Origin: Verrucomicrobiota bacterium
Lineage (GTDB): Bacteria > Verrucomicrobiota > Lentisphaeria > Oligosphaerales > JAFGRS01
Direction of reading: 5' to 3'
Assembly (NCBI GenBank): GCA_019136035.1
Contig: JAGVUW010000501.1
Coordinates: 1-12,558 of the forward strand
DNA: 12,558 nt
Of the stretch, positions 1-5,459 are shown piece by piece. The translations under genes were made by a program, and so were the position numbers. Every line of letters begins with the position of its first letter. Within the stretch, counting starts at the first letter, position 1. The notes beneath the pieces were generated by a model that saw nothing but the letters and a program-made list of their open reading frames with translations, was not told the DNA's origin and ran no database searches.

Positions 1-291
1 CCGGTCGTACTGCGAGAGCTGGTAGTTCTTCGGCATGTCCGGGTAGAAGTAGTTCTTGCGGTCGAACTTGCTCGGACCCGTCACCTCGCAGCCGCACATG
101 AGGCCGGCCATCAGAGTCTTGGTCACCGCCTCGCGGTTGATCGTCGGCAAGACCCCGGGATAGCCCAGACAGACCGGGCATACCCGCGTGTTGGGCTCGC
201 CGCCGAAGTCGTTGGCGCACCCGCAGAACATCTTGCTGCGGGTGATCAACTGGGTGTGGACCTCGAGGCCGATGACTGCTTCGTACTCCAT
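1..291 (-). CDS. gatB: Asp/Glu-tRNA amidotransferase subunit B, N-terminal part
   Basis: GatB is the kinase/transamidation subunit of the GatCAB complex, which converts misacylated Glu-tRNAGln and/or Asp-tRNAAsn to Gln-tRNAGln or Asn-tRNAAsn in the cytoplasm. The minus strand from 291 reads MEYEAVIGLEVHTQLITRSK, followed by the cysteine pairs CGC and CPVC, the segment LGYPGVLPTIN and then KFDRKNYFYPDMPKNYQLSQYD. These are signature parts of the GatB catalytic domain, and the cysteines match the zinc site found in many bacterial GatBs. Only the first 97 of about 480 residues are present; the rest lies beyond base 1. ATG at 291-289 is chosen because it starts exactly where the family starts. 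The ribosome-binding site is weak (GGCGAGAAG). It is transcribed divergently from the pseudopilin gene. Confidence 0.95.
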   Translation of the reverse strand, partial: MEYEAVIGLEVHTQLITRSKMFCGCANDFGGEPNTRVCPVCLGYPGVLPTINREAVTKTLMAGLMCGCEVTGPSKFDRKNYFYPDMPKNYQLSQYDR

Positions 292-336
292 GCGCTTCTC
301 GCCGCGGCGGGTGGCTGTGAGAACCCAAGGCCCATC

Positions 337-365
337 AACATAGCGGCACTTCGCCGGAGACCCAA
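337..365 (-). promoter_or_regulatory. Possible sigma70-type promoter for gatB
   Basis: Read on the minus strand, TTGGGT (365-360) and TATGTT (342-337) are separated by 17 bp, resembling -35 and -10 boxes. Transcription would begin near 330 and give a leader of about 40 nt before the gatB ATG. Only three of six -35 positions and four of six -10 positions match the E. coli consensus, and PVC-group promoters are poorly known. The rest of the 292-536 gap between gatB and the pseudopilin gene shows nothing else convincing. Confidence 0.35.
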
Positions 366-536
366 ACGCCGCCACGGCCGCCCGGACGGTTCCCCGGGCG
401 CCGCCCTGGCCACGTCGGCGCGGACGGCGTGGCGGCATCCCCGCGGCGGGTAGCGCAACGTCAGCGCAGGGGGTATCGTGTTACCGTTCAGTTCGGCCGT
501 GGCTGACAGTGGCAACGACAACGGAGGGCCTTCGCC

Positions 537-1211
537 ATGAGGAATCGCCGGTGTGCCGCGGGTGGGTCCAGCGCCACGGGTGCCGTGGGGCGCTTCACCC
601 TGATCGAGCTGCTCGTCGTGATTGCCATCATCGCCATCCTGGCGTCGATGCTCCTGCCGGCCCTGTCGCAGGCGCGGGCCAAGGCCAGGTCGGCGTCCTG
701 CCAGTCGCAGCTCAAGCAGATGGGCGTCGGGCTGTTCATGTACATCGATGACAACGACGAATTCCTGCCGGCGGGGTGCTGGGGCGGCATGAGCCACAAC
801 GTCGTCACGGCCACGGGCCAGCCCGCCGCCTATCAACTGGGCGGCTTCCTGAGCCCGTACACCTCGACCGACAAGAACTTCTGGACCTGCCCTGCGGCCG
901 CGACCGGCTATGGCACGACCTACCCGGGGCTGCGGTACCGCTTCTACATCAATGCCGGATCGACCTTCTTCGGCTACCCGCCGGCCAACCCGGGCGACCC
1001 GATCACGCCATCCTGCCGCATCTCCAAGGTCGAGGGCCTGGCCGGCGGGGTCTCGGGCACCCACGCCATCCGCGACATCGACGGCTGGAACTACCCCGGC
1101 TGCCCGGTCGAGGATCTCGACCCCGTGCCCGTGCATAACTTCGGCCGGAATGTACTCTACTTCGATGGCAGCGTGCGCTGGGTGCGGTCGATGATCGGAC
1201 GCACGCCCTGA
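537..1211 (+). CDS. Type IV-pilin-like protein with N-terminal methylation motif and H-X9-DG tail
   Basis: This 224-residue protein carries a class III prepilin leader: a basic, hydrophilic leader of about 19 residues, then FTLIELLVVIAIIAILAS with the conserved Glu at mature position 5, then an amphipathic helix (LSQARAKARSASCQSQLKQM). The family would be processed by a prepilin peptidase and exposed outside the inner membrane through a type II secretion/pilus-like system. The C-terminal motif HNFGRNVLYFDG is an exact H-X9-DG, typical of the DUF1559-like and related pseudopilins that are greatly expanded in Lentisphaerae/Planctomycetota. At 224 residues it is on the short side for those families. 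The residue before the Phe is Arg (VGRF), with Gly one further upstream. ATG 537 has a good GGAGGG at 523-528, 8 nt upstream. No pilus assembly genes are in the window, so its role is unknown. Confidence 0.9.
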   Translation: MRNRRCAAGGSSATGAVGRFTLIELLVVIAIIAILASMLLPALSQARAKARSASCQSQLKQMGVGLFMYIDDNDEFLPAGCWGGMSHNVVTATGQPAAYQLGGFLSPYTSTDKNFWTCPAAATGYGTTYPGLRYRFYINAGSTFFGYPPANPGDPITPSCRISKVEGLAGGVSGTHAIRDIDGWNYPGCPVEDLDPVPVHNFGRNVLYFDGSVRWVRSMIGRTP

Positions 1212-1261
1212 CCGCCGCCGTGCCACCGAATCGCCTTAAGGACCTCTAAGGACGGAGTATC

Positions 1262-1975
1262 GTGATCACCAGGACCCTTGGACAGACGGGCATCCGCGTG
1301 TCGGTCGTCGGCTTCGGCGGCATGCGCTTCTTCAACCGTGACGAGGCCGAGGCCAAGGCCACCGTGCGGCGCTGCGTCGAGAAGGGCATCACCTTCTTCG
1401 AGACCGGCAGCTATGGCGGCGGCCGCAGCGAGGAGGTCCTCGGCAAGGCCCTCTGGGAGGTGACCCGGCGCGACCAGGTCGTCCTCGCCGACAAGGCCGC
1501 CGTGGCGGACTTCCCCACCGCGGCGGCGGTGCGCGCCGCCATGGAGGCATCCCTGCGGCGTTACCAGACCGACTACTTCGACGTCTTCAACTTCTGGGGG
1601 ACGAACACCCCCGAGATGCATGAGCACATCCTGCGTGCCGGCCTCCTGGACGAGGTGCTGCGGGCCAAGGAGGAGGGCCTCGTCCGGGCCATCGGCCTGA
1701 CCACGCATGCGCGCCCGGAGTGGATCCGTGACTTCGTCGAGGTCTACCCGTGGGACTGCGTCGTGCTCAAGGAGCACCTCCTCTACAGCCGCAACCAGGA
1801 GGTCATCGCACACCTCGCCGACGCCGCTGGCCGGCGGCGTCGTGGCGCATCCCGGCGCGGCCATCCGCGAGATGCTGACGCAGGCCGGGACGACCCCGGC
1901 GGTGCTCGGCCTGCGCTACCTGGTCGCCAATCCCGGCGTCAGCAGCGCCATCAGCGGCATGACCACCCCGGATGA
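1262..1975 (+). pseudogene. Aldo/keto reductase, N-terminal fragment of a frameshifted gene
   Basis: The first 188 residues follow the AKR TIM barrel: RTLGQTGIRVSVVGFGGM at the N-terminus, a strand/Tyr region FFETGSYGGGRSEEVLGKAL (45-64), VVLADK with the usual lysine (K78), and LTTHARPEWI near 146. The gene is of the COG1453-like type that has a ferredoxin tail, here encoded downstream in another frame. After HLADA (184-188, ends 1825) this frame runs into low-complexity Arg/Gly-rich sequence and stops at 1975, so the true product is interrupted. Canonical catalytic Asp aligns with E47 and catalytic His with W112 (DVFNFWGT against the usual DLYQLHG), by my alignment. GTG 1262 is chosen because AAGGACGGAG (1248-1257) precedes it and the family N-terminus follows at once. 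Gap to the upstream stop is 50 bp. Confidence 0.8.
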
Positions 1976-2360
1976 GATCGACGAGAATGTCCGCGCCGGC
2001 AGCGTCGAAGGCCCCCTGACCGCGACCGAGCAAGGCCTCATCGACGAGATCCGCCGACGCACCTCCGCCCTCGGTGAGCGCTTCTGCACGAGCTGCGGCT
2101 ACTGCCTGCCCTGCCCGCAGGAGGTGAACATTCCGGGCATCTTCCGCCTGTGGAATCTGCAGCGCGGCTACGGCAACGACGCCTACAGCCGCCTGGAGTA
2201 CCAGAAGCTCTGCGAACAGCGCCACTGGGCCGACTTCCCCGGCGCCTCGGCCGAGCACTGCGTCGAGTGCGGCCTGTGCGAGACGAAGTGCCCGGAGGGC
2301 CTGCCGGTCATGGCCGACCTGAAGAAGGCCCATAGCGACCTGACGGCGCCCCGGCAGTGA
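1824..2360 (+). pseudogene. Aldo/keto reductase, C-terminal fragment with two [4Fe-4S] motifs
   Basis: From CCG 1824 this frame resumes AKR homology with PLAGGVVAHPGAAI, continues through LRYLVANPGVSSAISGMTT (the NADP-binding region late in the barrel) and ends in a ferredoxin-like tail. The tail has CTSCGYCLPCP and CVECGLCETKCPEGLPV, each enough to ligate a [4Fe-4S] cluster. In intact members the two parts are one protein of about 370 residues. Between HLADA and PLAGG the family normally has about eight residues of the type GVGVIAMK, absent here, so roughly 26 bp appear lost rather than a single base. The fragment has an internal ATG at 1872 but no convincing ribosome-binding site. It ends 74 bp before the start chosen for the amidohydrolase. 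It may be a real decaying gene or an assembly error. Confidence 0.75.
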
Positions 2361-2434
2361 CATCGCGGCCGGCCGCCCGGCCCGCGCCTCACCGCGGCCG
2401 ACGGCGCCCGGCCGCCAACTTCGGAGAACCTGAC

Positions 2435-3202
2435 GTGGTCATCGACATCCATGCCCATCCGCCGCCAGAGCGCGACGGCCGTCGCGACTACGAGGGCCTC
2501 ATCGACCTGGCACGCCGACAGGGCATCGACCGGCTCTGCATGCTCGGCCGGGTCGGCGAGAATGGCCCCGACCCGACGCCCGAACAGATCGTCCTCGCCA
2601 ATACCGAGACCATGGACGCGGTGAGGGCCTACCCCGAAGCCCTCGTCGGCTTCGCCTACCTCAACCCGGCCCACGACCCCGCCTTCATCCGCGCGGAGAT
2701 GGATCGCACCCTCGCCAGCGGGACGCTGCGCGGCATCAAGCTCTGGGTGGCGGTCAACGCCCGCGACGCCCGGCTGGACACGATCATGACGCGCGCCGAC
2801 GAGCTCGGCGTGCCGGTCCTGCATCACTCCTGGTACAAGAGCGTCGGACTGGTCTACAACGAGTCGTCGCCCGCGGATATCGCCTGCCTGGCACGGCGTT
2901 TCCCGGCGGTCCCTATCATCATGGCACACCTGACCGGCTGCGGCTGCCGCGGCGTCGCCGATGTCCAGGACTGCCCGAATGTCCTCGTCGACACCAGCGG
3001 CTCGCAGCCCGAGCAGGGCATGGTCGAGTGGGCCGTCGCGCAACTGGGGGCCGAGCGGCTCGTGTATGGCTCCGATGTCACCGGCCGTGACTTCGGCACG
3101 CAGCTCGGCCGCATCCTGGGCGCCCGTCTCACGACCCGGCAACGCGATCGGATCCTCGGCGGCAACGCCTGCCGTCTGCTCGGGCTGGAGGCGACGCGAT
3201 GA
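2435..3202 (+). CDS. Metal-dependent amidohydrolase (Amidohydro_2-like), complete
   Basis: This 255-residue protein is a compact TIM-barrel amidohydrolase, likely cytoplasmic (no signal peptide). The expected ligands are in order: DIHAH (H6, H8), GIKLW with K102, LHH (H130/H131), MAHL (H165) and YGSD with D214, followed by the usual terminal GGNACRLLG. The family (PF04909 type) hydrolyses or decarboxylates diverse substrates, and the substrate here cannot be named. GTG 2435 is preferred over an earlier in-frame GTG at 2357 because GGAGAA stands 5-10 nt upstream and the barrel starts immediately (MVIDIHAH); the 26 extra residues from 2357 are Pro/Arg-rich and look non-coding. It follows the disrupted reductase and overlaps the next gene by ATGA, so the two amidohydrolase-fold proteins are probably made together. 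Confidence 0.88.
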   Translation: MVIDIHAHPPPERDGRRDYEGLIDLARRQGIDRLCMLGRVGENGPDPTPEQIVLANTETMDAVRAYPEALVGFAYLNPAHDPAFIRAEMDRTLASGTLRGIKLWVAVNARDARLDTIMTRADELGVPVLHHSWYKSVGLVYNESSPADIACLARRFPAVPIIMAHLTGCGCRGVADVQDCPNVLVDTSGSQPEQGMVEWAVAQLGAERLVYGSDVTGRDFGTQLGRILGARLTTRQRDRILGGNACRLLGLEATR

Positions 3203-3945
3203 CTCTCGACACCAACACCTGGGTCGGCCATTGGCCCTTCCAGCGTCTGCAGCCGCGCACGCCGTCGGCGCTGGCGCGTCTGCTCCAATCCGCGGGCATC
3301 GACCAGGCCTGGACGGCCGCGGCCGACGCCGTGCTCTACCAGGACCCCCAGCAGGGCAACGCCGCGTGGCTCCCGGCCGTGGCGCGGACGCCGGGGCTGC
3401 TGCCGGTGGCGATCCTCGACCCGACCCTGCCGAACTGGCGTGCCTCCTGGCGGCGCTGCGCCGACGACTGGGGCGCACGCGTGGCCCGGCTGGTGCCGTC
3501 CTACCACCGCCTCGACCTGGCTGACCCGCGCGTTGACGAGATGGTCGACGAGGTGGGCGCCGAGGGTGTCGTCTCGCTGCAGTTCCGCATGGAGGACGAG
3601 CGGCGGCACCACCCGCTGATGAAGGTCCCGCCGCCGCCGGTCGAGGCGATCGTGGCCCTGGCGCGGCGGCATCCCTCGCGGACCTTCCACGTCGCCAGCG
3701 CCTACCTCCGCGAGGCCGTGGGGCTGGCAGAGGCCGCGAACATCGTGGTCGAGATCTCCAGCCTGGAACACCTCGACACCCTGCGGGCCGTGACCTCACG
3801 CATCCCGCCGCGGCAGGTCTGCTTCGGCTCCTTCACGCCGTTCTACTACACCCGCTCGGCCATCATGAAGCTGCGCCACGGCAGCCTCGACACCGTCCTC
3901 GTCGCATCGATCGCGGCCGGACCGGCCGGCTGGGCCAGGCCCTGA
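3199..3945 (+). CDS. Amidohydrolase-fold protein lacking metal ligands
   Basis: The 248-residue product begins LDTNTWVGHWPFQRL, which matches the opening of a branch of amidohydrolase-like proteins (D-x-N-x-x-x-G-x-WPF). Compared with the upstream paralogue, the first HxH becomes N6-x-W8, the MAHL histidine becomes FHVAS, and the GSD aspartate becomes GSF (CFGSFTPF near 217-224). No divalent-metal site is therefore visible. The start overlaps the previous stop by 4 bp (ATGA at 3199-3202). The last residues (AAGPAGWARP) do not resemble the usual GNAxRLL ending. A shifted frame reads TGRLGQALT there, so a small indel near 3920 is possible but weakly supported. Its role could be a non-catalytic partner of the upstream enzyme or a different chemistry; this is inference. 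Confidence 0.8.
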   Translation: MTLDTNTWVGHWPFQRLQPRTPSALARLLQSAGIDQAWTAAADAVLYQDPQQGNAAWLPAVARTPGLLPVAILDPTLPNWRASWRRCADDWGARVARLVPSYHRLDLADPRVDEMVDEVGAEGVVSLQFRMEDERRHHPLMKVPPPPVEAIVALARRHPSRTFHVASAYLREAVGLAEAANIVVEISSLEHLDTLRAVTSRIPPRQVCFGSFTPFYYTRSAIMKLRHGSLDTVLVASIAAGPAGWARP

Positions 3946-3949
3946 CGCA

Positions 3950-3987
3950 GCCTCCACCCCTGGCCGTCACCCGCCAGGGGTGGAGGC
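3950..3987 (+). terminator. Perfect 15-bp hairpin just after the amidohydrolase operon
   Basis: GCCTCCACCCCTGGC at 3950-3964 is exactly complementary to GCCAGGGGTGGAGGC at 3973-3987, with an 8-nt loop (CGTCACCC). It starts 4 bp after the stop at 3945, in the gap before a convergently transcribed gene. There is no T-run afterwards, so it is not a classical intrinsic terminator. It may terminate or stabilise the 3' end of the plus-strand message. Confidence 0.6.
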
Positions 3988-3992
3988 CCGGG

Positions 3993-4020
3993 CCACGGGC
4001 CGCGGGGACGCGGCCCGTGG
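3993..4020. repeat. 12-bp inverted repeat with GGGA tetraloop
   Basis: CCACGGGCCGCG (3993-4004) and CGCGGCCCGTGG (4009-4020) pair perfectly around GGGA, which fits the GNRA tetraloop rule when read on the plus strand. It sits 5 bp after the 15-bp hairpin and abuts the first 80-bp direct repeat. It could be a second termination/stability element or part of the intergenic repeat unit; function unknown. Confidence 0.6.
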
Positions 4021-4099
4021 GCTCGGGACACGGACCGACACGGACCCGCACGGACGGCCACGGACGGGCCTCGCCGGCTCCGGCGTCGGGCCTCGGGCG
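4020..4099. repeat. Intergenic 80-bp direct repeat, copy 1
   Basis: This unit matches 4117-4196 at 78 of 80 positions by direct comparison (differences at 4082/4179 and 4084/4181), with a 97-bp offset and a 17-bp spacer. Inside is a 10-bp periodic array: CGGA recurs at 4031, 4041, 4051 and 4061, consensus near CGGACCGNCA. Reading frames across it give only low-complexity Pro/Arg/Gly/Val runs, so it is judged non-coding. Confidence 0.85.
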
Positions 4100-4116
4100 C
4101 GTCTCCGCCGCCCTGA

Positions 4117-4196
4117 GGCTCGGGACACGGACCGACACGGACCCGCACGGACGGCCACGGACGGGCCTCGCCGGCTCCCGTGTCGGGCCTCGGGCG
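4117..4196. repeat. Intergenic 80-bp direct repeat, copy 2
   Basis: This is the second copy of the 4020-4099 unit, with the 10-bp period at 4128, 4138, 4148 and 4158. The near identity implies recent duplication or homogenisation. Two copies separated by an unrelated 17-bp spacer do not make a CRISPR array. The 3946-4245 gap holds only these repeats and the hairpins listed; no small gene was seen in it. Confidence 0.85.
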
Positions 4197-4232
4197 TCCT
4201 CTCCCCGGTTGGGGCAAGTCGGCCGCCCGAGG
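4188..4232 (-). terminator. Nested hairpin downstream of the SGNH hydrolase gene
   Basis: CCTCGGGCG (4188-4196) pairs with CGCCCGAGG (4224-4232), and inside the loop CCCC (4203-4206) pairs with GGGG (4211-4214). It lies 14 bp beyond the stop of the minus-strand hydrolase gene. There is no T-run, so its terminator role is a guess from position and structure. The outer left arm overlaps the end of repeat copy 2. Confidence 0.4.
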
Positions 4233-4245
4233 GGCGTCCTCTGCC

Positions 4246-5352
4246 TCACTCGAGTTCGACCAGCTCCCCGGGGCTGATCGGGCTGGTGCGATCGAGGCTG
4301 GTGCCCTCGGCGTAGGCCGAGGCCAGGCCCGAGGGCCGGCGCTTCTCGAACTGCACGCGCTCGACGCTGCAGCGCTCGGTGGTCATGCGGATGACGCCGG
4401 TGGTGTAGCCGTAGCCGGCGTAGCCGGTCATGAGGTCCCACGTCACCCGCTGGCCGACCTGGTCGGGCGTGAGCTTGAAGCTCTGCACCATGGTCTTCTT
4501 CGGGTCGGTGCCCTCGCCGGTCAGGGTGATGGCGGCGCCCTCCTCGGCGGCCTTGACGTCGAACGAGACCGTGTACCACCCGGCGATAATCGGCTGGGTC
4601 GTGGCGTCGCCCTGCCAGAGGTTCACCACGCGCACGCCGGCGCCCTCGGCGGGCTTCGGCGCCTCGAGGCGCTCGGCGAGGCCGAGTTCGGCGCGCAGGG
4701 CCTGCGCCAGGATGGTGGCCAGGAGGCGGTAGCCGACCTTGGTCGGGTGCAGCTTGATGATCGGGCCCCAGTTGCGGATAGCGCGAATCGGGTGCTCGTA
4801 CTCGACCCAGACGACCCGGCCATCCGGGAACAGCGTGCCGATCTGCGGCCGCAGGATGGCGTTGACGCGGCTGTTGGTCTCGTCGCGGGTCGGCCTGTCG
4901 GTGTCGCACGGCAGGATGCTGCCGAGGAAGACCTTGGCGGTGCCGGGCTTGGCCAGCAGTCCCTGGACGATCTGGACAATGCGATCGGCGCAGGCCTGCG
5001 CCCGCGCGATCTGCTCTTCCTCGGTGTTGCCGGCACCGTCGTTGGTGCCGATGAGAAGGTGGTAGTTCGGACAGGGCGGGATGTCCTCGAGGCGTTTCAG
5101 GACTGCCGCGGTGCTGTTGCCGCCCTCGCCGGCATGGCTGTAGCCGAGGACGGCCGTGTGCGTGCCCACGAAGGCCAGGGTCGGGATCTGCTCGAGCAGG
5201 TACGACCGCCACCAGTCGCCCTCCTGAGCCCAGGTGATGCTGTCACCGATCATGCACAGGGGCACCTGCGGCGGCTCGGTTGCCGCCTGAGCCCCGAGAC
5301 GCGACGCGGACACACTGATCGCCAGCATCAGAACCGCACTCCAACGCATCAT
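4246..5352 (-). CDS. Secreted SGNH/GDSL-type hydrolase with C-terminal beta-rich domain
   Basis: This 368-residue protein starts with a signal peptide (MMRWSAVLMLAISVSASRLGAQA) and should be exported. The SGNH domain spans about 30-222: block I CMIGDSITW with nucleophile S38, an oxyanion Gly in HAGEGGNS (74-80), block III IGTNDG with N104, and KLHPTKVGY with H202. The Asp normally three residues before this His (DxLHP) is Ile (I199), so it would use a Ser-His dyad or another acid. Residues about 238-338 look beta-rich (WYTVSFDVKA, ITLTGEGTD, TTGVIRMTT) and may be a carbohydrate-binding or jelly-roll module. Start at 5352 rather than an upstream codon (the frame is open to 5466) because a signal peptide begins there and GTGGAGAAA precedes it. 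The substrate is probably an esterified polysaccharide, by family only. A weak promoter-like pair (5439-5444, 5416-5421) lies upstream. Confidence 0.85.
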   Translation of the reverse strand: MMRWSAVLMLAISVSASRLGAQAATEPPQVPLCMIGDSITWAQEGDWWRSYLLEQIPTLAFVGTHTAVLGYSHAGEGGNSTAAVLKRLEDIPPCPNYHLLIGTNDGAGNTEEEQIARAQACADRIVQIVQGLLAKPGTAKVFLGSILPCDTDRPTRDETNSRVNAILRPQIGTLFPDGRVVWVEYEHPIRAIRNWGPIIKLHPTKVGYRLLATILAQALRAELGLAERLEAPKPAEGAGVRVVNLWQGDATTQPIIAGWYTVSFDVKAAEEGAAITLTGEGTDPKKTMVQSFKLTPDQVGQRVTWDLMTGYAGYGYTTGVIRMTTERCSVERVQFEKRRPSGLASAYAEGTSLDRTSPISPGELVELE

Positions 5353-5459
5353 CGCTGTTTCTCCACAACGGGTTGCCCGGCGGCGACCGCCCGCGGCGTA
5401 CCGCCACACGCCCACACCATACACCGCCCCGACGGCCCCGCGAACCGCCCCGGCGCACC

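Noticed and set aside
2357..2434. Upstream GTG start for the first amidohydrolase, overlapping the reductase stop
   Set aside because: It would add 26 Pro/Arg/Ala-rich residues before the barrel and lacks a ribosome-binding site; GTG 2435 has GGAGAA and starts at MVIDIHAH.
2183..3799. Long minus-strand open frame of more than 500 codons opposite the amidohydrolases
   Set aside because: It is Arg/Pro/Ala-rich with no family motif, while the plus strand carries clear amidohydrolase sequence; it is a GC-rich antisense shadow.
4020..4196. CRISPR-like repeat-spacer structure
   Set aside because: Only two copies of 80 bp with a 17-bp spacer and no cas genes nearby; the size and number do not fit.
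3846..4217. Minus-strand ORF across the hairpins and repeats as a small gene
   Set aside because: Its translation merely mirrors the 10-bp repeat (recurring VRVGPCPEP-like runs), with no ribosome-binding site or family signal.
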